Part shown: one piece after another, positions 56,990 through 64,000 of the stretch
Layout: every line of letters starts with the position of its first letter
How positions within the stretch are numbered: the stretch's first letter is position 1
Assembly (NCBI GenBank): GCA_012728995.1
Contig: JAAYEB010000330.1
Location: forward strand, 1 to 64,000
DNA length: 64,000 nt
Reading direction: 5' to 3'
Origin: Fibrobacter sp.
GTDB taxonomy: Bacteria; Fibrobacterota; Chitinivibrionia; Chitinivibrionales; Chitinispirillaceae
Notes under the pieces: model-generated
Told to the model about the DNA's origin: nothing
Database searches by the model: none
Seen by the model: only the letters and a program-made list of their open reading frames with translations
Position numbers and translations under genes: made by a program

Positions 56990-57858
56990 AAATTGATTCA
57001 TTCATTAATGGCAATACAAGGGTTGTCTGTCTTATTGGTAATCCTGTAAAGCATTCCTTGTCTCCACAGATACATAATCATGCGTTCAGGTATCTGGACC
57101 TTCCTTTTGTTTACATCCCGTTATCAGTGCATCCGTCATTACTGCATTCGGTTATACATACCATGCGGGCATGTTCTTTTGCAGGTGCGAATGTGACTAT
57201 TCCGCATAAAAGCTCTGTTATTTATTACTGTGATGAGCTTTCATATCTGTCGCAACATACCGGAACTGTTAACACGCTGTATTTCAGAGATAACAGACTC
57301 TGTGGTACAACAACTGATCCGCAGGGATTTTACAGAGCATTATCATGGATGGGTCATGATCTGGAAGGCAGTAATGTAGTAATACTTGGTAATGGCGGTA
57401 CAGCCCGTACTTTAGGAATAGCATTGTCCCTCGAAAACAAAATAAGTTCTCTTGTAATTTGCGGAAGGAACCCGGATCGTATTTCTTCACTTGCTTCACA
57501 CATTACAACTATCACCGGTCGTCTGGTTGACTACTGTTCACTGAAAGATTCAAAACTGAGAGACATACTCAACGACTGCAACCTTCTTGTTAACTGTACA
57601 AGTGCAGGAATGTATCCTGATACGGAAAAAGCTCCTCTTGCGGCAGATTATTTTCACAAACGCATGACTGTTTTTGATGTGATTTACAACCCAATAGAAA
57701 CCCGGTTTCTTGCTGAAGCAAGGCGGGCGGGATGCAAAACACAAAATGGTTTACGGATGCTTTTGTACCAGGGATTGAGTTCGTTTAAACTCTGGACTGG
57801 TATTGATGTTCCCGAGGAGATATATGATATTGATACTTTATCAGAGATGATCAGATAG
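56986..57858 (+). CDS. aroE: Shikimate dehydrogenase
   Basis: 290 residues. It reduces 3-dehydroshikimate with NADPH. Substrate domain: GNPVKHSLSPQIHN and NVTIPHKSSV (catalytic Lys). Rossmann: LGNGGTARTLGIAL and NCTSAGMYPD. Overlaps the GGDEF gene by 4 bp; aroA begins 12 bp later. Together with aroA and aroB this forms a shikimate operon. Confidence 0.94.
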   Translation: MKIDSFINGNTRVVCLIGNPVKHSLSPQIHNHAFRYLDLPFVYIPLSVHPSLLHSVIHTMRACSFAGANVTIPHKSSVIYYCDELSYLSQHTGTVNTLYFRDNRLCGTTTDPQGFYRALSWMGHDLEGSNVVILGNGGTARTLGIALSLENKISSLVICGRNPDRISSLASHITTITGRLVDYCSLKDSKLRDILNDCNLLVNCTSAGMYPDTEKAPLAADYFHKRMTVFDVIYNPIETRFLAEARRAGCKTQNGLRMLLYQGLSSFKLWTGIDVPEEIYDIDTLSEMIR

Positions 57859-57870
57859 TTGGAGCTTGAT

Positions 57871-59157
57871 ATGAAATGGAAAGTTCAGCCCTCCCGTTTA
57901 TCCGGATCGATTACGATACCTCCGTCAAAATCCCATACGATAAGGGCATTGTTGATAGCATCACTTGCTGAAGGCAGATCTGTCATACACAAACCACTTC
58001 TTAAGGGTGATGGGGGCTCGGCGCTTGAAGCAGCGAAGGCACTGGGTGCGCAAACAGAATTGAATAATGATGACCTGATTATCACTGGTATAGGGAACGA
58101 TTTTGATGCCGGTGATGATTTTTTTAATATGGGAAATTCAGGAACCGGAACAAATCTTTTTGCATCAGCTGCTGCGCTTGGTACAAGAATGAGAAGGTTT
58201 GACGGAGACGATTCATTACGATCGCGTCCGTTTCGTACAATTCTTGAATCACTGAAAAATCTGGGAGCAACATATACAACTGATAATAAGCAGTCAGATT
58301 TGCCATTTACGATTCAGGGTCCGTTACGTGGTGGAAAAACCCGTATAAACGGGATTTCATCACAATACGTATCGAGTCTTTTACTCACCTGTCCACTTAT
58401 CAGAGGAGCTGACTCTGAGTTTACAGTTTATAACCTACACGAAAAACCATATATCGAACTTACACTCTGGTGGCTTGACAAACAGTGTATATGTTATGAG
58501 TGTTCTTCCGATTACAGCCGATTTTATGTCCGGGCAAATCAATGTTACAAGCCTTTTGACATGGCAGTTCCATCCGATTTTTCATCTGCAACATTTGCAG
58601 CAGTTGGCGCAGCCATTACAAACAGTTCATCAGTTAAACTGAAAGGACTTGACTTTACAGACCCGCAGGGTGACAAGGGAGTATTTGAAATTCTTGAAAA
58701 TTCAGGAGCCAAAATCGAAAAGGAACCTGATGGTGTAAATGTTTCCGGAAACAGGCAATTAAAGGGCAATGTGATTGATCTTAACAGTATGCCTGATGCG
58801 CTTCCGGCAATATCAGTTCTGGCTTGTTGTTCACAGGGTGAAACCCGTATCATAAATACCGGTCATGCCCGGATAAAGGAAACCGACAGGATCTCTGTTA
58901 TGCAAAAAGAACTGTCAAGAATGGGAGCCGATATTCATGAAACTGATGACGGACTTCTGATTCGCCAGAGTAAACTTCATGGTGCGAATGTCCACGGGCA
59001 TCATGACCACAGGGTAGTAATGGCTCTTGCTTTGGCAGGTATGGTTGCAGAAGGAGAAACAGTAATTGACACAACTGAAGCTGCACAGGTAACTTATCCC
59101 GGTTTTGTTGAAGATTTTGGAGCTATTGGAGCAAATATAGAAACTATTGGATCATAA
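57871..59157 (+). CDS. aroA: 3-phosphoshikimate 1-carboxyvinyltransferase (EPSP synthase)
   Basis: 428 residues from the ATG at 57871, which follows GGAG by six bases; a TTG four codons earlier is an alternative. It joins PEP to shikimate 3-phosphate, the glyphosate target step. Motifs: PPSKSHTIRALLIASL, NSGTGTNLFASAAALG (normally GNSGTxxR), SLRSRPFRT, and HDHRVVMALALAG with AAQVTYPGFVED. The altered NSGTG stretch suggests the class II-like subgroup. aroB starts 1 bp before its end. Confidence 0.94.
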   Translation: MKWKVQPSRLSGSITIPPSKSHTIRALLIASLAEGRSVIHKPLLKGDGGSALEAAKALGAQTELNNDDLIITGIGNDFDAGDDFFNMGNSGTGTNLFASAAALGTRMRRFDGDDSLRSRPFRTILESLKNLGATYTTDNKQSDLPFTIQGPLRGGKTRINGISSQYVSSLLLTCPLIRGADSEFTVYNLHEKPYIELTLWWLDKQCICYECSSDYSRFYVRANQCYKPFDMAVPSDFSSATFAAVGAAITNSSSVKLKGLDFTDPQGDKGVFEILENSGAKIEKEPDGVNVSGNRQLKGNVIDLNSMPDALPAISVLACCSQGETRIINTGHARIKETDRISVMQKELSRMGADIHETDDGLLIRQSKLHGANVHGHHDHRVVMALALAGMVAEGETVIDTTEAAQVTYPGFVEDFGAIGANIETIGS

Positions 59158-60236
59158 TGAAAATTACAGTCAATTTAAAAGAGCGCTCATACGATATCAA
59201 TATTGAGCATGGTTTGAGGTTTCGATTTACGGATCTTGTTAAATCCGCTTTCCCGGACACAAGTTTTGCTATTGTCACAAATACCACTATAGCAGAACTC
59301 TACAAGGAGCTTATTAACTCCTGGAGTTCAGAACTTGACTGCCCGATACATGTTGTACCTGATGGCGAAGTATATAAAACAATTGAGACCTGGAACGGGA
59401 TTCTCGATTTTCTTCTGGATTCGGGTCTGGATCGATCGAGTAAAGTTATCGCTTTGGGAGGTGGAGTTGTTGGTGATATGACCGGATTTGCAGCTTCAAC
59501 ATTTCTCAGAGGAGTAGGTTTTATTCAGGTACCAACAACGCTTCTTGCCATGGTAGATTCGAGTGTCGGGGGTAAAACCGGAGTTGATCACGCTACAGGA
59601 AAAAATCTTATTGGTGCATTTCATCAACCTGAACTGGTAATTATTGATACCGGATTTCTGGACACATTATCAGACCGTGATTTCCTGAGTGGATATGCAG
59701 AGCTTTTCAAATATGCTCTCATAGGCGGTCGTGACATGTTTGATTTTGTATATGCCAATCATGATGCAATGGTTGCAAAGGAAAGGGACAAGCTTCTTGA
59801 AGGAATATATCGGAGTGTTTCAATAAAAGCAAGAGTAGTAGAGCAGGATGAACATGAAACATCAGGTCTACGTGCCTTGCTTAATTTCGGTCATACATTT
59901 GCACATAGTATCGAAAAGTATTTTAATTTCGAATCTGTATTGCACGGTGAAGCTGTATTATGGGGTATCCACTGTGCGTATGAAATGGGTAAACTGACCG
60001 ATACTGTTTCATCCGGCGATTGTTCCCTTTTCGAGGAACTTTTATCCCGTATGCCTTTACCGAAATTGCCACAGAAAGTTGATCCTGGAAAAATTCTCGG
60101 TTTTATGTACAAAGACAAGAAAGTTCTGTCTGGAAAATTAAGATTTGTACTGCCAACCGATCCGGGATTTTCAAAGGTTTCAACCGATATTTCTGAAAAG
60201 CAGGTTCTGGCTACTCTTGAAAGAGTTTTTCCGTAA
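59157..60236 (+). CDS. aroB: 3-dehydroquinate synthase
   Basis: 359 residues. It cyclises DAHP to dehydroquinate, using NAD and a divalent metal. GGGVVGDMTGFAA, RGVGFIQVPTTLLAMVDSSVGGKTGVD and LIGAFHQP are the family motifs, with metal ligands in the RALLNFGHTFAH and LHGEAVLWG segments. Overlaps aroA by 1 bp. The ECF sigma gene follows after ~80 bp. Confidence 0.96.
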   Translation: MKITVNLKERSYDINIEHGLRFRFTDLVKSAFPDTSFAIVTNTTIAELYKELINSWSSELDCPIHVVPDGEVYKTIETWNGILDFLLDSGLDRSSKVIALGGGVVGDMTGFAASTFLRGVGFIQVPTTLLAMVDSSVGGKTGVDHATGKNLIGAFHQPELVIIDTGFLDTLSDRDFLSGYAELFKYALIGGRDMFDFVYANHDAMVAKERDKLLEGIYRSVSIKARVVEQDEHETSGLRALLNFGHTFAHSIEKYFNFESVLHGEAVLWGIHCAYEMGKLTDTVSSGDCSLFEELLSRMPLPKLPQKVDPGKILGFMYKDKKVLSGKLRFVLPTDPGFSKVSTDISEKQVLATLERVFP

Positions 60237-60316
60237 ATGTAACATTTTTTTTGATAACAGCGTTTCATTATCAGAGTCAAAAAGTTTGTTTTTAAATAAT
60301 CTTGAATAAGGCAATT

Positions 60317-60796
60317 GTGAAAGAGCGGGAATTTAAAGCACTTTATAATGATTTTGGTCGCAAATTATACAATTTCATATTGTGGCTGACTCAAAACCGG
60401 TCTGCAAGTGATGACATCCTTCAAAATGTTTTCATCAAGGTATGGAATTGTTACAAAGCGCCATCAAACAGTGACGAGCAGCAGAAATGGCTTTTTGCTA
60501 TTGCACGTAATGCCAGTCTTGATTATTTCAGGAAAACAGCCCGTATTTCACGTACTTGTACAAGATTCAGGCAAGAGTATTATAGTCCGGCCATAGATCC
60601 TGATGCGAGTTTTACCTGGCAGGAATTAGGAAATCTTGAGGAAAAAGAACAGAGTATATTGTACTTACACATAAAAATCGGATATACTTATAAGGAGATT
60701 GCAGACATACTTTCATTAAATGAAAGTCAGGTACGCGTTAAAGCCTTCAGGGCATTAAAAAAGCTTCGCAATTGCCTGGAAAAGAAGGAAATATGA
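60317..60796 (+). CDS. ECF-type RNA polymerase sigma factor
   Basis: About 159 residues from the GTG at 60317 (AAGG site); a TTG at 60302 is the alternative. Sigma region 2 is FGRKLYNFILWLTQNRSASDDILQNVFIKVWN and region 4 is IKIGYTYKEIADILSLNESQVRVKAFRALKKL (both only named by segment). No region 3. It is paired with an anti-sigma gene by an ATGA overlap. The signal and regulon are unknown; the ECF pair usually responds to envelope stress. Confidence 0.9.
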   Translation: MKEREFKALYNDFGRKLYNFILWLTQNRSASDDILQNVFIKVWNCYKAPSNSDEQQKWLFAIARNASLDYFRKTARISRTCTRFRQEYYSPAIDPDASFTWQELGNLEEKEQSILYLHIKIGYTYKEIADILSLNESQVRVKAFRALKKLRNCLEKKEI

Positions 60797-61134
60797 AAAC
60801 ACAAGATTATATGAATCATCCATCAGAAGATTCACTGATCAGTTGTGCATTGCTTGAAAGAGATGAAGAAATTTCAGAACACCTTTTTCAGTGCGAGTCC
60901 TGCAGTGAATTTGTTGAAGATATCCGTACGATTTGCAGTGATATTTCTTCTATAGAAGATGAGGATATTCCGTTATCTCTTCAGAAAAAAATCTACCATA
61001 TTACTAAAAAAAGGGCAAAACATTACAGATTTCTTAATTTTATTCAGACCTGGTATCGTAATCCGGTTGTAATTGGCATGATAGCTGTTTTTGCCGTCCT
61101 TTTTTCATTTTTCTTTTATATTTTTTTTCTTTGA
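60793..61134 (+). CDS. Anti-sigma factor with zinc-finger-like motif and membrane anchor
   Basis: 113 residues, its ATG inside the sigma stop (ATGA). N-terminal HLFQCESCSEF forms the H-x3-C-x2-C of the ZAS-type (zf-HC2) anti-sigma domain, with another Cys upstream (LISCALLE). One membrane helix at the C-terminus (VVIGMIAVFAVLFSFFFYIFF). It holds the ECF sigma at the membrane until a signal arrives. A 35 bp palindrome follows 26 bp after its stop. Confidence 0.85.
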   Translation: MKTQDYMNHPSEDSLISCALLERDEEISEHLFQCESCSEFVEDIRTICSDISSIEDEDIPLSLQKKIYHITKKRAKHYRFLNFIQTWYRNPVVIGMIAVFAVLFSFFFYIFFL

Positions 61135-61160
61135 TTTCTATTTTAAACCAGATATTTTAT

Positions 61161-61195
61161 TGAAGTCTTAACCAGAAAATTCTGATCAAGACTTC
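61161..61195. terminator. 35 bp nested dyad after the ECF operon
   Basis: TGAAGTCTT (61161-61169) pairs with AAGACTTCA (61187-61195); inside, CAGAA pairs with TTCTG across AA, with a 3/3 internal loop. No T-run, so it may be a factor-dependent terminator or an operator. Confidence 0.45.
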
Positions 61196-61356
61196 ATGAA
61201 TACAACTCTTGAATCAAGGTTTACCAAAAAGAAGCTGCAATCAGGTACAATTACAGTACGATTTACAAAACTCTCCATGAGGACATGCCGGTATCGCTTC
61301 CGGCGCGTTCCTGATTTGCAGCGGGACCAAGACAAATCCAAACCAGAAAATTGACT

Positions 61357-62958
61357 ATGAAACCAGTTTTATCAATTCTGCTCTCATTTGTTTCTGCATT
61401 ATCTGTTTTTTGTGTACAAAAAGGATCGTCTTCCGAAAAGCATTTTAAAAACAGCTATGAAGAAGCTGTTCCAGATACCTTTGTTATTGCTTTTTACAAT
61501 GTAGAAAATCTTTTCGATCTGAACCTGGACGGAACAGAGTATCAGGAGTATAAAGTTGGTTTTTCGAACTGGGACAGTATTATGCAGAAGCAGAAACTTG
61601 CCAATATTGCAGATGTTATTTCAGCCGCTGGTGCGCATATAGTAACACTTTGTGAGATTGAAAACAAAAACGCATTATCTGACCTGATTGTAAAATTGAA
61701 AGAAAATAATATCCACTATCCACACAGTGCCATAGCTGATACTCCGTTTACTACTGTAACATGTCCTGCGGTTATTTCAAAATTTCCTGTAAAAGAGGTC
61801 AGGACCTTTCCTGTCAAATTATCCGATAAAGCAGTTTCCAGAAACATACTTGAAGCAGACATAACAATAGATACAACTGTCCTGAAACTTTTTGTCAACC
61901 ACTGGCCATCAAAGCATCATCCGGAATCCTGGAGACTCGAAACAGCAAAGATATTGCTCTCACGGATACAGCAGCTGCCATCAGGAACAGATTACATAAT
62001 TCTTGGGGACCTGAACAGTGATTATGATGAATATGTCAAATTAAAGACAATGGGTATGGATAATACTGATGGTTTAACCGGTATCAATCATGTACTTAAA
62101 ACACTGAATCCTGAAAAAACAGCTAAACCATTATTATTTACAGAAAATGATTTTCAGTGTTTTCCAGGTGTTTTTCATTATAACCTGTGGCTCGAATTAC
62201 CGTATTATGAACGCATGAGTCATTTCTACAAAGGAAACAGACAAACTCCTGATAATGTTCTTCTCCCCCGTTCCATGTATGATTCTACCGGTATCTCTTA
62301 CTGTGACAACAGCTTTGAAGTTTTTACATGGAATGGGAAATTGCTTAAACACAAAAGGCCGTTTCGCTGGGAATTCAGATGGCAGAAAAATGGGAAGAGA
62401 CATGTCGGGAACGGTTTTTCCGACCATCTTCCGATTCTTGCCCGCTTTAAAAAGGGTAAGTTTACTCCTGATACTTGCGGGAAACAGCAACACTATCCTG
62501 TATCATCATTGCCGTTATCCGGTGATATAATCGATTTCGAGTTAACAGATGAAGGTCTGGTTGCATGTAATAACAGTGTCGAGATTTTAAGGGATACGGT
62601 TAACCCCTCTGAAGGCAAATACTGTCTTGCTATCAGACAGAGACCGGTTTCATCAAACATAACCATTGCCCGCAAGGTTTTTCAACTCAAAAAAACAGGT
62701 GTCAGTAATATCTCATTTGATTTTCTGGGAAGTGGCAAGATCTCTTTCAGAACAAGGGAAGCCGGAAAAAAGTGGGTTTATTTCAATAGTCCTGAGTTTA
62801 CAGAATCCAAATCGGCACGATACAAAGAATTTAATATCCCCGAATGGAAACGTATAAATCTCAGGTGCGAAAACATTCAGAGTAAAGATATGGAATTTGA
62901 GATCCGTTCAGGTAAGGGTTATCCTGTTCATATTTACCTGGACAATATTAAATACTGA
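61357..62958 (+). CDS. Exported EEP-family hydrolase with C-terminal beta-sandwich
   Basis: 533 residues from the ATG at 61357. Signal peptide SILLSFVSALSVFC, which could be lipidated though the box is atypical. Residues ~40-360 are an EEP domain: IAFYNVENLFD, TLCEIENKNAL, VNHWPSKHHPESWR, IILGDLNSDYDE and FSDHLPILARF. Such secreted enzymes act as nucleases or phosphatases on extracellular substrate. Residues ~380-533 are a carbohydrate-binding-like beta-sandwich (GKYCLAIRQRP, VSNISFDFLGSGKISF, PVHIYLDNIKY). It is a second EEP protein in the window (the first is at 41028) but far larger. Confidence 0.85.
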   Translation: MKPVLSILLSFVSALSVFCVQKGSSSEKHFKNSYEEAVPDTFVIAFYNVENLFDLNLDGTEYQEYKVGFSNWDSIMQKQKLANIADVISAAGAHIVTLCEIENKNALSDLIVKLKENNIHYPHSAIADTPFTTVTCPAVISKFPVKEVRTFPVKLSDKAVSRNILEADITIDTTVLKLFVNHWPSKHHPESWRLETAKILLSRIQQLPSGTDYIILGDLNSDYDEYVKLKTMGMDNTDGLTGINHVLKTLNPEKTAKPLLFTENDFQCFPGVFHYNLWLELPYYERMSHFYKGNRQTPDNVLLPRSMYDSTGISYCDNSFEVFTWNGKLLKHKRPFRWEFRWQKNGKRHVGNGFSDHLPILARFKKGKFTPDTCGKQQHYPVSSLPLSGDIIDFELTDEGLVACNNSVEILRDTVNPSEGKYCLAIRQRPVSSNITIARKVFQLKKTGVSNISFDFLGSGKISFRTREAGKKWVYFNSPEFTESKSARYKEFNIPEWKRINLRCENIQSKDMEFEIRSGKGYPVHIYLDNIKY

Positions 62959-63352
62959 GCCACAATCAATTATGTTTACTAATTCTGTTGGGACGAGATA
63001 CTGCTTTCCATACGCCCCCAGACTCAATGCTTCAGAGCTACACTGCATTATCGCGGGGGTCGTATGCGCACGGCGTACATGATATCTTTAATCTTGTATA
63101 ATGAACTCGAAAAAATTGCCACCGGAACGAGAGGTGTGGTGTGCCGTTTTGGTTGTTTTTTCATGCAGAATTCAACAAAAGGCGAAAACAGGTTTCAAAA
63201 AGTTACTGACATCTTTTCCCAAAATTAGCAGTATGCTTAAAATCCATTATGTATTTTTCTTTTACACCAAAATTCTCCTTTTTAATTATTTAAACACCTA
63301 TCCGTATTGGTTTATCGTTTTTTGACCCGATTCGGACAGTCTAAGGATTTTT
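62959..63352. other. Gap with a structured element, no supported gene
   Basis: Two weak open frames (from ATG 62971 and ATG 63101) lack ribosome sites. An imperfect hairpin (63009-63066) is described separately. The promoter of the MoxR-like gene should lie here. Confidence 0.4.
63009..63066. other. Long imperfect hairpin, possible RNA element
   Basis: CATACGCCCCC (63009-63019) pairs with GGGGGTCGTATG (63055-63066) with one bulged T; an inner AATGC/GCATT (63026-63030, 63045-63049) extends it. It lies 50 bp after the EEP gene stop. There is no T-run. Confidence 0.4.
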
Positions 63353-64000
63353 ATGAAAACTACTACTGTTGATAATGTTGAACTTCAGCTCTCCCATCCT
63401 CTTGAAACCCAGGTGAAATGGATCGGGCAGCAAGAGCCTTTACATCAGCTTCTTGCCTGCTGGCTTGTTATTTCCGAGTCTGATCTGGCACTTACACCAC
63501 GAATAATTGGTCATCCTGGAATTGGCAAAACAACGCTTGCCATTGCTGCAGCGCAGAATAGAGAACAGGATGTATATATAATGCAGTGTACTTCTGATAC
63601 CCGTCCTGAAGACCTTCTGGTGACACCGGTACTGTCGCAAAGCGGAAAAATTTCTTATCATGCCAGTCCATTGTTGACTGCTGTTATTACTGGCGGCATA
63701 GCGGTTCTTGACGAAGGGAACAGAATGTCCGAAAAATCATGGGCTTCACTGGCAGGTCTCTTTGATAACCGAAGAACTGTTGAATCTGTTGTTGCAGGTA
63801 TAACCATTACTGCGCACAAGGAGTTCAGGGCTGCAGTTACAATGAACGAAGATTCCTCTACATTTGAAATACCGGATTATATTATGTCACGTCTTCAGCC
63901 AGGAATTCAGATCCCTTTTCCCAAACGACAGGATGAGCTCAAGATTCTCTCCTACAACATACCATTTTCTTCAGAAGAGATTCTGGAGATGTGTGTCGGT
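63353..64000 (+). CDS. MoxR/CbbQ-type AAA+ ATPase (3' end outside window)
   Basis: 216 codons to the window end from the ATG at 63353 (AAGGA site). Walker A is GHPGIGKTT near residue 52, Walker B is AVLDEGNRM (~116-124), followed by [21 protein letters not shown], the sensor/arginine-finger region in AAA_5 ATPases of the MoxR/CbbQ group. These usually pair with a VWA protein; the partner is likely just beyond the window. It differs clearly from the MoxR at 31101. Confidence 0.85.
   Translation, partial: MKTTTVDNVELQLSHPLETQVKWIGQQEPLHQLLACWLVISESDLALTPRIIGHPGIGKTTLAIAAAQNREQDVYIMQCTSDTRPEDLLVTPVLSQSGKISYHASPLLTAVITGGIAVLDEGNRMSEKSWASLAGLFDNRRTVESVVAGITITAHKEFRAAVTMNEDSSTFEIPDYIMSRLQPGIQIPFPKRQDELKILSYNIPFSSEEILEMCVG

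Noticed and set aside
61196-61354. 52-codon basic frame ending next to the EEP gene start
   Set aside because: No ribosome site, arginine-rich and unlike neighbours; it may be coincidental text within a structured spacer.
63101-63325. 74-codon plus-strand frame before the MoxR-like gene
   Set aside because: No ribosome site, loses protein character after about 40 codons. Its motif similarity to 25262-25297 is kept as a low finding.
1-64000. CRISPR arrays, rRNA and tRNA genes
   Set aside because: No regularly spaced direct repeats and no tRNA or rRNA signature was seen by reading the window. A tRNAscan run would confirm the absence.

Overview
The window reads as chromosomal DNA of a low-GC, didermic (outer-membrane) bacterium. 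Evidence for an outer membrane is a Mla/MCE lipid-transport operon (14.3-19.6 kb), secreted proteins with FlgD-like C-terminal sorting tails of the type IX secretion kind (38.1-40.4 and 44.2-47.5 kb), and a PorP/PorV-like barrel fused to TPRs (47.5-49.8 kb). The mix of these with a short primary-type sigma factor, FGE-domain proteins and carbohydrate-binding domains suggests the Fibrobacterota (Chitinispirillum-like) or a close relative. That placement is inference; no rRNA or tRNA gene was seen to confirm it.

Layout. 1-4.1 kb: a secreted TPR protein (runs off the left edge), then DUF1540 and pyrK-pyrD. 4.1-7.1 kb: a very large GH106-like hydrolase. 7.9-12.8 kb: a minus-strand run with a PlsB-like acyltransferase, an EIIA/diadenylate-cyclase fusion, pgi, YjbQ and a LOG-like protein. 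13.4 kb: a duplicated zinc-finger protein. 14.3-19.6 kb: an MCE lipid transporter operon ending in a putative outer-membrane protein. 19.6-24.5 kb: malQ and a trehalose synthase/maltokinase fusion. 24.5-29.3 kb: a gene-poor stretch with a CRP-like site, a strong hairpin, decayed coding sequence, an FGE-domain protein, a 53-codon gene with a good ribosome site and one broken gene. 29.3-31 kb: manA with a STAS protein and a small membrane protein. 31.1-35.1 kb: MoxR, TPR, DUF58 and M20 peptidase operon. 35.1-38 kb: EIIA(Ntr), a small membrane protein, a solitary ParB-like protein and a GT2. 38.1-42 kb: a secreted carbohydrate-binding protein and an EEP hydrolase. 42.2-43.4 kb: primary-type sigma factor and a lipoprotein. 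43.7-53.3 kb: an envelope/secretion cluster (VWA cargo, barrel-TPR, small exported protein, 886-residue exported coiled coil). 53.4-56 kb: leuCD and a cupin-HTH regulator. 56-61.1 kb: GGDEF, aroE, aroA, aroB, then ECF sigma and its anti-sigma factor. 61.3-64 kb: a secreted EEP protein and the start of a MoxR-like ATPase (runs off the right edge).

Functionally the window mixes central biosynthesis (pyrimidine, leucine, aromatic amino acids), storage-sugar metabolism (pgi, manA, malQ, treS-mak), second-messenger signalling (c-di-AMP cyclase fusion, GGDEF protein, PTS-Ntr EIIA) and envelope building. The most unusual items are the EIIA-PK_C-diadenylate cyclase fusion whose EIIA domain has lost the phospho-acceptor histidine, the TreS-maltokinase whose kinase loop has Asn in place of the catalytic Asp, the T9SS-like cluster with a barrel-TPR fusion, a broken gene with two compensating frameshifts at homopolymers, and a near-consensus CRP site placed just ahead of a strong terminator hairpin.
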